64,000 bases of DNA from contig CM059584.1 of NCBI GenBank assembly GCA_030407085.1, positions 120,380,501 through 120,444,500 on the forward strand, written 5' to 3'. The notes beneath the pieces were generated by a model. The model saw nothing but the letters and a program-made list of their open reading frames with translations. It was not told the origin of the DNA and ran no database searches. This DNA is from Trichopria drosophilae (lineage: Eukaryota > Arthropoda > Insecta > Hymenoptera > Diapriidae). Numbering within the stretch: the stretch's first letter is position 1; every line of letters starts with the position of its first letter. A program made the translations under genes and the position numbers. Below are positions 11,001-18,825 of the stretch, piece by piece.

Positions 11001-13000
11001 AAATGTCATCACAAAAATCTGAAAAAATTCCACTATATTTCTCGATTAATTCTAAGAACTTTTCATTCTTAGCATTTTTTTATAACTGCATGTAGTTTCT
11101 GAGTTACAATGTTCAGAAATTTTTCAAAGAAATTTCCATTGTTGACGCCATTTTGAGATCGTTATAATGATGTGGGGTATAAAAGTAAAATTTTTCCTTA
11201 AAATTGAAGTATTTTGTTCACCTTTGTTCAGAGTTTCAATAAAATCCCAATATTCTAAGGGCTCCAAAAAAATTGGTAAGAATAAGTTTTTCTCAATTTT
11301 TTGGACATTTGTTTTAAATTCGGCGCCATATTGGAATTCCTGATGGCTGAAACTCAATTTCGACCTCGTAATCTTGAAGAGCGACCTCGAAAACAATAGG
11401 ATATGTACCTTTCAATTGTTTTCAACTTTGATTTTGATATGAAATACTTGATTGATAATAAAGTATAAAAAATGCCATTTCAGGCGTTAATGGGTTAATG
11501 ATGTAGGTAATTCGCCCTGTTAAGTTACTCTGGTGGCGAAAATAGAACTACTGAGATGAGTTTCATATATAGTACACAAATTTTCATCATTGTGTACCAT
11601 ATGTGAAACCGATTTCAGTAGTTCAAATCTGGCCACCAGAGTAACTTAACATGGCGAATAGGTTTCGTAATAAATTTAAAATTGTCTTTAAGGATTTTAG
11701 ATGTAATTTTATCCTCACCTGGTGATTTATTTAGTTTTAATCTATGGATGTATCCGATTATTTCATTTTCTGTTACTTTTGATAGAAATTTTGTAAAGTA
11801 TATTTTAAGAGTGAATTACGTACCGTAAGATTCTCTAACACCTATAACAAGTAACGAGTCGAATGCTTCTCCGTTACGTTCTGCTCGAACTAACCTCATT
11901 GCGGAATCTTGCAACCTTTGTTTAATTTCCAGGAATATACTTTGATTCCAACTATCTAGCATTAACTGTAAGAAACAATACTCCGATTAATGCAAGTCAC
12001 AATATTTTTGATCGTTTATTACCTTCCTAACGATACTTTCGTCCGATTGATTTTTCTTTAAATTACTCGAACTTGCTTTTCCGTCTAAAGACGTTTCCAA
12101 TTGACGAAACGGAGTTGGAAGATAGTTGCACTGTGTGAAAAACTTCCGCCATTCTGCGATGTACGCTTTTAATAATGCCTGTTCTTCTTGGTGTGCCAAA
12201 ACTCTCTAAAATAATGAAAATCGAGGCGTTATATGGATTTTCGGAATGTGTAAGATTCCTTACTTGTTGAGCCTGTCGTATGAAATCCATAATATCTTCT
12301 TTGAGAGCGTCTCGCAACTTCGGTGGACCTTTCTCATCCCACAGGCACACTAGATGAACGGAATAGAAAAGGTCCTGCCATTTCCCCTGCGACACAGGTT
12401 CTTGCTTCAAGAGCTTCAAAATGATCGGTCGCATGCATGGCCATGTCTCTTCGAATGTATTTTGACTCTACAAAACGTTTTTTTCTGTAGACTTGTCAAA
12501 ATATTGTCGTTTCCAAAACTGAGTACCTGCACTTTCTTTCTTTTATGATTTCTTAAAACTAAACGAATCAATTGTGCGAATGTTAACGAAAGCATCATAG
12601 ACGACAGAACAAAAATTTGAGTTTGACGACTTTGAGAATGATTTCTAACATTTGTCAAAAAGTAACGAACAAATTGTATTACTCGTTCAAACTTAAAAAA
12701 AGTTGACGACAAATAAAATAAGTGTAATTTCTGCTCGTATAAACCAACCAAATTGCTCTGCATTTTTAATTCTAAAGTTTTATAAAAGTTATTGTTGAAA
12801 AACAAATCGTTAAAAAAGTAAAATCGAGGACGAAAATTAAAAAAAAAACGGAGAGCTTGTTTTTTGAGGGCGATTCTTGCGTGAAAGGTACCGAAATTTG
12901 TAGACGATATTTTTGGATTACCCGTTAGAACTTTTTCAAAAACCAAATTCTACGAATAATTGTTGAATATTATTGGAGGACTAACCTTCAACATCGACAT
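4863..13000 (-). CDS. Cul5: Cullin-5 (partial gene: coding exons 1-8)
   Basis: Cullin-5 is the scaffold of CRL5 ubiquitin ligases. Its N-terminal cullin repeats bind Elongin B/C-SOCS-box adaptors and its C-terminus binds Rbx2. Eight exons on the minus strand join in phase to 584 codons: 12986-13000, 12264-12467, 12023-12205, 11824-11965, 5924-6238, 5396-5868, 5075-5338, 4863-5018. Recognisable cullin-5 blocks include MRPIILKLL, LLKAYIAEWRKFFTQC, KDLEEHIASAGLADM, DDPRFLTARDKAYK, SKCPELLANYCDMLLRKTPL, HKAHLTRRLILD and ENMVEWLREVGMPADYVNKL. Every junction has GT-AG borders and a matching phase. Vertebrate cullin-5 is about 780 residues, so the last ~190, with the winged-helix and neddylation site, are missing and must lie left of position 1. 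Introns 4 and 8 are loaded with transposons. A hAT element sits about 60 bp upstream of the start codon. Confidence 0.96.
5075..5338 (-). CDS. Cul5: Cul5 coding exon 7
   Basis: Encodes LLVLKYVQNKDVFMRYHKAH through ADSINIK. This is the most conserved part of the cullin homology region in the window. Acceptor TTTTGCAG, donor GTTATA. Phase 0 at both ends. Confidence 0.96.
5396..5868 (-). CDS. Cul5: Cul5 coding exon 6
   Basis: Encodes LRLMLKLMDRAPDGVTPML through KTPLSKKLTSDEIESKLRDV. A Asn/Gly-rich stretch (NNKLSNNNNGAPE) sits where other cullin-5 proteins have a short variable loop. Acceptor TTTCAG, donor GTAAGT. Confidence 0.96.
5924..6238 (-). CDS. Cul5: Cul5 coding exon 5
   Basis: Begins TA, completing Val, then NLCSNATDKLQIYRENFEAA, and ends near MIQNHQTD in phase 1. 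Acceptor ATTACAG and donor GTAAGT. Confidence 0.95.
6410..7416 (-). pseudogene. LINE copy 2, RT C-terminal half and 3' tail
   Basis: The minus strand encodes the second half of a non-LTR reverse transcriptase. It starts at DIPATTVGKIISYADDTAII, with the catalytic YADD near 7350-7375, continues through ANQLTVNIKKK, IKYLGIELDYRLNWTQHIE and LTYGIVAWGG, and ends with a stop near 6540 after a C-terminal region (FLYIAPIIYNKI). There is a frame break near 6900. The upstream RT part is lost at the point where element B begins. It is related to, but distinct from, LINE copy 1. Confidence 0.85.
7417..8924. mobile_element. Nonautonomous TIR element B (1.5 kb)
   Basis: The left end reads GACAAATCCACAGAACTTTT; the right end inverted reads TGGGTAAATCCACAGAAC. 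The outer flanks on both sides are TATATA, compatible with a TA-type target duplication. Half of it (7417-8237) is the inverted twin of 1-819. No transposase frame is present. It is inserted at the broken 5' edge of LINE copy 2. Confidence 0.72.
8930..10196 (-). pseudogene. LINE copy 3, RT and C-terminal region, internally deleted
   Basis: Minus-strand coding blocks run SNYRPISLLSTLSKLMELAI, YQFGFRRNKSTSSAI, AAIFIDLAKAFDTLEHTLL and LMRHGVPEGTILGSILFNI. The next blocks jump straight to the C-terminal part (VNALIISHFDYACLVYSEL and YWDTLPDALK), so the segment with the catalytic Y/FADD box is deleted. Two frameshifts are visible near 9480 and 9670. 8930-9180 is an AT-rich 3' tail. The frame continues upstream beyond two insertions, at 11659-11815. 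Confidence 0.85.
10197..11494. mobile_element. Palindromic TTAA foldback element in LINE copy 3
   Basis: TTAA lies at 10193-10196 and 11495-11498. Ends are TCCATTAACGCCTGAAAT and GCGTTAATGGG inverted, and the arms match for about 600 bp each (10210-10860 against 10870-11480) around a centre near 10850. Both arms include a sequence ending in a gene-like palindrome TCAACTTTTNGAAAAATTGC. No coding capacity. A diverged relative lies at 45030-45720. Confidence 0.82.
11510..11658. mobile_element. Small palindromic MITE (149 bp) with TA target
   Basis: A near-perfect hairpin: left TTCGCCCTGTTAAGTTACTC, right end its complement with one mismatch. TA flanks at 11508-11509 and 11659-11660. Removing it and the TTAA element restores the LINE copy 3 frame (FITKPTYIIKKAVINP), which fixes its borders. 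Confidence 0.85.
11659..11815 (-). pseudogene. LINE copy 3, upstream fragment (5'-truncated)
   Basis: The minus strand reads TENEIIGYIHRLKLNKSPGE, then DKITSKILKDNFKFITKP: the conserved linker just before the RT domain. The LINE stops about 10-15 bp short of the Cul5 exon 4 donor at 11823. No endonuclease domain is left. Confidence 0.8.
11824..11965 (-). CDS. Cul5: Cul5 coding exon 4
   Basis: Encodes LMLDSWNQSIFLEIKQRLQD to VIGVRESY, ending in phase 1. Acceptor TTACAG and donor GTACGT. The Val codon is completed by exon 5, 5.6 kb away. LINE copy 3 begins within about 20 bp of this donor. Confidence 0.94.
12023..12205 (-). CDS. Cul5: Cul5 coding exon 3
   Basis: Encodes RVLAHQEEQALLKAYIAEW to DESIVRK. 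Acceptor ATTTTAG and donor GTAATA. Phase 0 at both ends. Confidence 0.95.
12264..12467 (-). CDS. Cul5: Cul5 coding exon 2
   Basis: Encodes the start of the cullin repeats, with MRPIILKLLKQEP and VHLVCLWDEKGPPKLRDAL. Acceptor TTTTGTAG and donor GTAAGG. Phase 0 at both ends. Confidence 0.95.
12986..13000 (-). CDS. Cul5: Cul5 coding exon 1 (start codon)
   Basis: ATG at 13000 followed by MSMLK and a donor GTTAGT. Phase 0 joins to exon 2 (SQNTFEETW). The start is chosen because it is the first in-frame ATG and gives an N-terminus like other cullin-5 proteins; a second ATG two codons on is possible. Confidence 0.75.
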
Positions 13001-13059
13001 CACCACGAATTGTTTGGGTTTCGAACATAGCCCGTCGCGCGCATAGAGGTTATGTGACC
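13001..13059 (-). promoter_or_regulatory. Cul5: Cul5 5' UTR / promoter-proximal stub
   Basis: About 60 bp separate the Cul5 start codon from the hAT target duplication. The stub is relatively GC-rich (for example CCGTCGCGCGCATAG). The matching ancestral sequence resumes at 18550. Whether transcription starts in the stub, in the hAT element or beyond it cannot be decided here. Confidence 0.45.
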
Positions 13060-13067
13060 ACGCCAGT
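13060..13067. repeat. hAT 8-bp target site duplication, left
   Basis: ACGCCAGT directly precedes the terminal CAGGG of the hAT element and is repeated without mismatch at 18542-18549. Confidence 0.95.
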
Positions 13068-13292
13068 CAGGGATGGGAAGGTAATTTTCTATTGGTATAT
13101 TACGTAGTTAATTACATGTAAGAAATTCACGTATCATACGTAACTTTGGAAACGCATTTCATACGTATATTACGTATGTACACAAAGCAACTTAACCTAA
13201 CTTTCATTAACAAAACAAAGAATCATACTAATATTATTTATTATCAAAATTATTTAAACATAGACAAGATTTCGAACTAGGCTTCGTACAAG

Positions 13293-13450
13293 ATGAATAA
13301 AGGAGGAAGACAACTGTCTTTGTACTGGGAAAAAGGAGGTTTTACTCCTGTCAGAGATGCTACAGGAAAATTAATAGGTGCTCGGTGTAACGAAGAAACT
13401 TGCAAAAAAGTGTTAAAAAACACTGCTGTAACCCGATTACAAGAACACAG
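13293..13450 (+). CDS. Noncatalytic hAT gene exon 1 (BED finger)
   Basis: ATG at 13293, first half of the zinc finger (GARCNEETCKKVL, then LQEH). Donor GTAATA. Ends in phase 2. Confidence 0.82.
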
Positions 13451-15397
13451 GTAATACAATCTTAATATAAATCGAAAAAACTGAAATAATCAAATGCAAA
13501 AAATGTCTACTTTGTATGAAATACCATGTATTGTTCAATGTTTGTTACCGTTGAACTCTAAATATCTTGTACGAAAATTTTCTATTTTTGCAACTTTATT
13601 ATTAGTTATTTTGTATATTTCATTTTTATTTATTATGTTCTATATTCTACAGACATGCATGTAAATTGATCCCAAGCAATAGTCCGAATACTTCAGAATG
13701 TGGTGCTAGCGAAAGCCAAAGTATGGAACATAATGATAATGCTACACCCGTAAGTATTGTTTAAACATACAAATTTTATTTAATTATTTACTGTTAATAT
13801 TTATAATAGTTAAATAACCATTTTCACTCTTTTGGTGAATAAATTTTAGAGAGAAGTGGATGAAATAATCCTTGAATCACATCTAATGGATGAAGAATAT
13901 GCATATTTTAATTTACCAGTCATGAATGCAAACTATGGTATATCCACCGATGTAAATAAAAATAAAAAGAAACCTGAACAGTCCGTTACAAAAATTGCAC
14001 CAGTTAAAGTGAATAAACACCAAAAATTGAAATCTTTCATTGATGTTATCCAGGACACGGAAAAGGTAAAAATTGATACAGCATTAGCAGAAGCATTCGT
14101 GTCTTGCAGTATCTCCTTCGATACTTTAGAAAGCCAGTCTTTCAAGCAATTTATAAAAGTATTAAGACCGGCTTATGAATTGCCTTCAATCGTTGATTCA
14201 CAGTACTTGTTCAATAATCTGTATACAAAATTGTCTAATTCGAACAATGCATCTGTAATTGGTGAAAAGGTCGTAATGTATCTGTGTTACGATGATAATT
14301 CTGTTGGAAACGAAAGCATCGTTTGTTTGATTTCTGCAGATAATCAAAGATATGTATTTATTGATGAAAAAAACATTGGTGGAGAAGAAATACTGAAAAG
14401 TACGATCGATGATTTAACCACAAAATTCATAAAAGCAGCCGAGCAAAGATACCGAGTCTCAGTATACGCAGTGCTTTCAGATTTTGAATCGAACTTACCA
14501 ACTGAAGACTCTGGTCTTCTGTATTTTCTAAGTAGTCAGAAAGCAATTGATAAACTAAAAACATTACTAATCGATGACGATTTCGTAACAAATTTGAATT
14601 GTGTATCAAACGAGTTCAAAGATCCAATGAAACAACAAGCAATACTACAACGATTTGGTAGTGAAGTTATAATTTATGATAACATTGGTAATTGGCGAAA
14701 CTTTTATGATGCTGTAAAATCATGCGATAACAATTTCAAAATAATGAAACCAATGATATTTGATGAAGACTTTACATTGTCGCAAAAGGTGCAGCATCTT
14801 TTGATCGATGATAATTTTAAAACAAGTCTTAAAGAAGTCTCACAAATTGCAACAAGTATTCTCGACTTGGAATCAAAGTTACGCCAGAAAGATGCTACAA
14901 TAGCAGATGTTACGGAAGTTCTATTGGAGTTTCATGCAAATTTAAAATGGTTTGAGTATGAAACTAAGGTTGAAGAAATGTTGAATGACATCTTGAATCC
15001 AGTTTTATTAATGGCCAATTTTTTGCATCCAACTTATAAAGGACAAAGGTTCGAGTTTAATCAATTACTCTCTAACAGATGTGAGGACTTTTCACTCGAT
15101 GAGTTAAGTGGTGCAGGATTGAGTGACTTACACGAGTACAAAAACGCCAACGGAATTTTCAATAAATTACTCAAAAAAACTGATATATCGCCAACAGTAT
15201 TTTGGTCCGCAGCTCAAAAACAACACATTGATTTGGCGACATTAGCTCTCAAATTGATTCGAATTCCGGCTTCCACGATTTCTTTAAAGAAGCTACAATC
15301 TGGAAGGGAGTCTGCTCAAACTACCTTTGACGATGAAAATAACAAAAAACTGAGATATTTGCAACTTTCACTTAATATTAACAGCGGAAAATATTAG
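13293..15397 (+). CDS. BED-finger hAT transposase-like protein, catalytic residues lost
   Basis: Three exons (13293-13450, 13653-13749, 13850-15397) join in phase to 600 codons; borders are GTAATA..CTACAG and GTAAGT..TTTTAG. Residues 1-56 form a BED-type finger: C32-x4-C37, then H52-x3-C56. The body aligns without large gaps to the transposase on the opposite strand: VYAVLSDFES holds one Asp (about 296), HPTYKGQ matches HPRYQGL, and GIFNKLL..FWSAA matches GIFDKLL..FWSFG. The other two catalytic positions are replaced: Leu near 230 for the first Asp and Lys near 565 for the Glu. DTRW has become IGNW (Trp about 367) and the C..H motif is gone. Likely a noncatalytic partner or repressor that may still bind the element's ends; that function is inferred. 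A decayed second transposase is less likely, since 600 codons stay open. Confidence 0.85.
13653..13749 (+). CDS. Noncatalytic hAT gene exon 2
   Basis: Completes the finger (HACKL) and adds a Ser/Asn-rich linker (PSNSPNTSECGASESQSM). Acceptor CTACAG, donor GTAAGT. Confidence 0.78.
13850..15397 (+). CDS. Noncatalytic hAT gene exon 3 (transposase-like body)
   Basis: Acceptor AATTTTAG, opens with REVDEIILES and runs to a TAG at 15397. There is no in-frame ATG at its start, which supports splicing from exon 2. Confidence 0.88.
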   Translation, partial: REVDEIILESHLMDEEYAYFNLPVMNANYGISTDVNKNKKKPEQSVTKIAPVKVNKHQKLKSFIDVIQDTEKVKIDTALAEAFVSCSISFDTLESQSFKQFIKVLRPAYELPSIVDSQYLFNNLYTKLSNSNNASVIGEKVVMYLCYDDNSVGNESIVCLISADNQRYVFIDEKNIGGEEILKSTIDDLTTKFIKAAEQRYRVSVYAVLSDFESNLPTEDSGLLYFLSSQKAIDKLKTLLIDDDFVTNLNCVSNEFKDPMKQQAILQRFGSEVIIYDNIGNWRNFYDAVKSCDNNFKIMKPMIFDEDFTLSQKVQHLLIDDNFKTSLKEVSQIATSILDLESKLRQKDATIADVTEVLLEFHANLKWFEYETKVEEMLNDILNPVLLMANFLHPTYKGQRFEFNQLLSNRCEDFSLDELSGAGLSDLHEYKNANGIFNKLLKKTDISPTVFWSAAQKQHIDLATLALKLIRIPASTISLKKLQSGRESAQTTFDDENNKKLRYLQLSLNINSGKY

Positions 15398-16134
15398 AAA
15401 TAGGTTTACAAAGATTCGACAGTGTCTTTATTTCATTGTTTTATTTAATTTGTAAAAGACTGATTACTTATAATTTTATACGTATTTGAGTTGTGGAAAC
15501 GAATTTATAAAGATGTTACTTTTGTTTAAAGTATAACAACATATTTAAAAACTTTTAAGTTAGCGTCATCAAAACAACTGCGATTAGCCTTCAAATGTGA
15601 TATAATATGATTTAATAGAATATTGGTATATTATTTAGTAATATTAATATTGTGATTCAAAGAGTACAAATAAAATGTATATGTTCAATTAATGTAAGAT
15701 GTCGATCATAAGTATTGTTATACGGACGTACATTAATAAAAGTATATAGTTGTTACATCATATGCTTCTTATTTCCTTGCCCAATAATTCAACTATATGT
15801 TAAATATTATTAGTTATGTAACTAGGGAGTAAAAACCGCGCTTTTTCTCCTTCGCTACATAAAATAATAGATGTCCCACGGGTGGAAAGGTTTTCTCTTC
15901 GAATGTGATTGCCGCCCTCGCCTTTGCCTCGAGCTTGCAACCCTCGCATTCTCAGATAAAACATCTCTATGACTTAATGTACTATTATTTTTGAAAAATA
16001 TATTTAAACAATCGTTTTAAACAGAATATATAATTTTATGTATTGTATATGTATATATCTTTTATAATTTTCAAATCAGATAAAAAAATATGTTTAAATA
16101 ATAAAATTACTTCAATGGAATCATAAAACATTTA

Positions 16135-17544
16135 TTATATGTCATCTATATATTTTAAAGTATAATATACATCAACGAGTTTTTTTGATTTAATCGATGA
16201 TAATCTATTTCTAATTGAGGAATGAATGTAAGCCCAATTAGAAAATAATCTTTCTAGATCAGCAGTAGATGTAGGTATTTGAATCTCTCTTGTGGCCAAA
16301 TCAGATAGATTTGGAGCTCGTCCTTTACCAAATGACCAAAAAGCTTTTTCATTTGTTATATTTTTGGCCAACAGCTTATCAAATATTCCAGATCGTCGTT
16401 TATACATTTCGAATTCTTGAAGTCCAATTTCATTTAAATTTTCTTTTATAAAATTTTCTGCTACAGTTCGCTGTTCATTGGACTGTTTTAATCCTTGGTA
16501 ACGTGGATGTAACAGATTTGCTGCTAAAGCGATTGGATGAACAGCTTTTTTAATTCTTGCCTCGATAGTTGCATGATATTTATCATTGTTGGTTGGGATG
16601 TTGAGAGACATCCACCATTCGGCTGCATCTGCAATATTAGCTGAAGATTTTTGACACGCATTTACTAATTCGCAGACTGGGTCAAATATTAAAAGGTAAT
16701 CTTGTAAAAGCACTTCAAAATTTTCATCGAATAGTAACTCCTTGTTTCTTTCGCTGATAGTGACGTTTCCATTTCTTACTAGTGTTCTCATTTTTTCTAA
16801 ATTCTTTAAAGCACACCGAAAAGAGTCCCTATTGCTGCACCATCTTGTATCACCAGCCAAGATCATTTTAGAACCGCCTATTTCTTTCAATGCTTTTTCT
16901 AAACTAGGCGATTTAAATTCTTTTAGCAGTGAGTTTACTTTTTTAGCAAATTCAATATCGACTAATGATTTTGCCAATAAATTGCCACTGTGACTACTGC
17001 ATGTTGTATGCCATAACTGTATCAATCTTCCCATAGCCATCATTGGTGATGCATTGTCCGATACAACAGCGTAGACATTTGTTTGGTATAATTCCTTGGC
17101 TAATAAAACTGCTTTATTAGTTACTTCCTCTAAAGCAACTGCCGTTTCACTTATACCGGTCAAATCATACGATTCTAAAAAAAACAATCTTTGTTTAGAA
17201 CCATTATACATACAACAAACAACATTCTTTGTATTTGCAGAAGAATTCTTCCACCCATCAATCAATAAAATAGATTCTGTGTCTGTTAAAATATTAATTC
17301 TTTCCATGACCATCTCTTTGTGAATGCTGTCTAAAATACTATTTGATAGCATTTTTCGTGAAGGCGGTATGTAATTTGGATTTAATTCTGACACGAAGTT
17401 TTTAAAATGTTTAGATTCTACGGTAAGAAATGGTATATTGCAGCCAAAAAAGAATCGTCCTAATGCTTTGTCTCTAATAATCTTGTCAGCAGCGTTATCT
17501 TCTTCATTTACAATTGAAGCGTTTTTATTGCCAGATGAACCAAC
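16135..17544 (-). CDS. hAT transposase exon 3 (catalytic domain)
   Basis: Acceptor TTTTAG, opens VGSSGNKNASIVNEED and ends YIDDI-stop. Contains the whole catalytic core and the C-terminal dimerisation region. Confidence 0.92.
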   Translation of the reverse strand, partial: VGSSGNKNASIVNEEDNAADKIIRDKALGRFFFGCNIPFLTVESKHFKNFVSELNPNYIPPSRKMLSNSILDSIHKEMVMERINILTDTESILLIDGWKNSSANTKNVVCCMYNGSKQRLFFLESYDLTGISETAVALEEVTNKAVLLAKELYQTNVYAVVSDNASPMMAMGRLIQLWHTTCSSHSGNLLAKSLVDIEFAKKVNSLLKEFKSPSLEKALKEIGGSKMILAGDTRWCSNRDSFRCALKNLEKMRTLVRNGNVTISERNKELLFDENFEVLLQDYLLIFDPVCELVNACQKSSANIADAAEWWMSLNIPTNNDKYHATIEARIKKAVHPIALAANLLHPRYQGLKQSNEQRTVAENFIKENLNEIGLQEFEMYKRRSGIFDKLLAKNITNEKAFWSFGKGRAPNLSDLATREIQIPTSTADLERLFSNWAYIHSSIRNRLSSIKSKKLVDVYYTLKYIDDI

Positions 17545-18368
17545 CTAAAATAGATAAATTTAATTTAGAATTTTAATTGTACACAATTATAATTAAAAGA
17601 GTACATAAAAAAATAGTCCAGCAATGCAAATTTCTTTCAGAAACTAATTTGCGTATAGTTATAATGAACAGTCTTATTGGTACAATCAAAGGTATTTTGT
17701 CAAACATTATATAAAGTTTTATAATTTCCTTTTTATATTAATACAGATAAATGTGACTTAACATACGAGACTGGTATGTTCGGATTTATCGCAAATAACC
17801 TGGCATATACTCTCTTATGTTTTTTACAACAATGAAATATTAAAATATTTGTTACAATGTTGTTTGATAAGAATTAGAAAATGGTTTATTTTTCATAACT
17901 GAATGTCAAAATTACAATATTTTCTATGGTTTGTATAGAAATATAACAAATTAATAATAAAAAAAGATTCGTTCTTATAAAAAGTAATATATTTATATTT
18001 ACATTAAACATCAATTTATTACAAACGTTGTTATTATGTTTACTAAAAAAACTATCGATTGTACTTACATTTTCTTCAAAATCTGCCTTTCGTTTTTTAC
18101 TTTCATTGAAGACTGGTTGACGAAGAACGTGTTCTGATAATTGACATTTCCTCCTAAATACATAATCATAAAAATCATATAATAAATTTAAATAAATATA
18201 AGAACGTTAACGTTGTTTTATATGTACATTTAGAAAATATAAACTTTAAGAGAACTGAATCAATATTCACCTGTGTTCTTTCAGTATGTTAATTTCAGCA
18301 TAATTATAAAAGATATGTCCACACTTTAGGCAAGTCGCTTTTAATTCAAATCCACTTAATTGGTCCAT
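16135..18368 (-). CDS. hAT family transposase with BED zinc finger
   Basis: Three exons (18271-18368, 18069-18153, 16135-17544) join in phase to 530 codons. Residues 13-36 form the BED finger (C13-x2-C16, H32-x3-C36). The catalytic core shows the first Asp in LLIDGWKNS (about D157), the second in VVSDNASPM (about D224), the hAT C..H motif TCSSHSGNLL (C243, H246), DTRW (D293, W296) and the Glu in STADLERLFS (about E492). The C-terminal hAT dimerisation region follows (IRNRLSSIKSKKLVDVYYTL). All landmark residues are present and the frame is open, so the protein is plausibly active. It would cut and paste the element by hairpin-forming DDE chemistry in the nucleus. Length is normal for hAT transposases. 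The gene is convergent with the noncatalytic gene; the stop codons are about 740 bp apart. Confidence 0.93.
18069..18153 (-). CDS. hAT transposase exon 2
   Basis: Encodes RRKCQLSEHVLRQPVFNE to KADFEEN. The acceptor could be TATTTAG (start 18153) or three bases later; the first keeps H-x3-C spacing like the sister gene, so it was chosen. Confidence 0.75.
18271..18368 (-). CDS. hAT transposase exon 1 (BED finger)
   Basis: ATG at 18368, MDQLSGFELKATCLKCGHIF to LKEH. Donor GTGAAT, phase 2. Confidence 0.82.
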
Positions 18369-18541
18369 TTTATAATAATTTATTTACATATTACACATCT
18401 AAAAGATTATAAACAATATATTTTAGGTTATGAAATCTTGAATAATAATATTGCGGGTATCATACGTATTATACGTAGTTTATGACAAACATACGTAACA
18501 TACATATGAAACTTTCTTCACCCGTCAACAACCCAACCCTG

Positions 18542-18549
18542 ACGCCAGT
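18542..18549. repeat. hAT 8-bp target site duplication, right
   Basis: ACGCCAGT directly follows the terminal CCCTG and matches 13060-13067. Confidence 0.95.
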
Positions 18550-18825
18550 CACACTGTTGTAGCAGTATTCTAAACTAAATAGCTTCTCTTCCTCCTTTTA
18601 CCCACAAGTTGGTAAAAGTAATCCCACTCTGTTATAGTTTTAAATTCGAATTTTCTCGATAAACGATATGTGATAGAACAAAGATTTTTTAAAAATATTG
18701 ATCGAAAGAGAAAGTCAAATTTGAATTAAAAATTTCTCTACCAACCTAACGAGCATAAGTTTTTACTTCGGTAAACTTTTTTAAAGGTATATTATTTTTT
18801 ATTCCGCGACTTTTATTAGTTTCGG
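18550..18825. promoter_or_regulatory. Displaced Cul5 upstream region
   Basis: This is host DNA that adjoined the Cul5 5' end before the hAT insertion. It holds a pyrimidine-rich stretch (TTCTCTTCCTCCTTTTACCC). No promoter element can be fixed by eye. Confidence 0.4.

Larger units (their letters stand above)
13068..18541. mobile_element. Complete hAT DNA transposon with two convergent genes (5474 bp)
   Basis: The left terminus is CAGGGATGGG and the right terminus inverted is CAGGGTTGGG. Together with identical 8-bp duplications ACGCCAGT on both sides, these are diagnostic of the hAT superfamily. Subterminal regions are rich in the motif ATACGTA in both orientations (13100-13180 and 18440-18500), the kind of repeat that hAT transposases bind. 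Inside are a plus-strand gene (13293-15397) and a minus-strand gene (16135-18368). Each has three exons and encodes a BED-type zinc finger plus a hAT transposase-like body. The element looks recent: target duplications are perfect and both genes are open. It sits just upstream of Cul5. Confidence 0.95.

Noticed and set aside
13277..13459. Minus-strand frame of 60 codons
   Set aside because: It is the antisense shadow of exon 1 of the plus-strand hAT gene.
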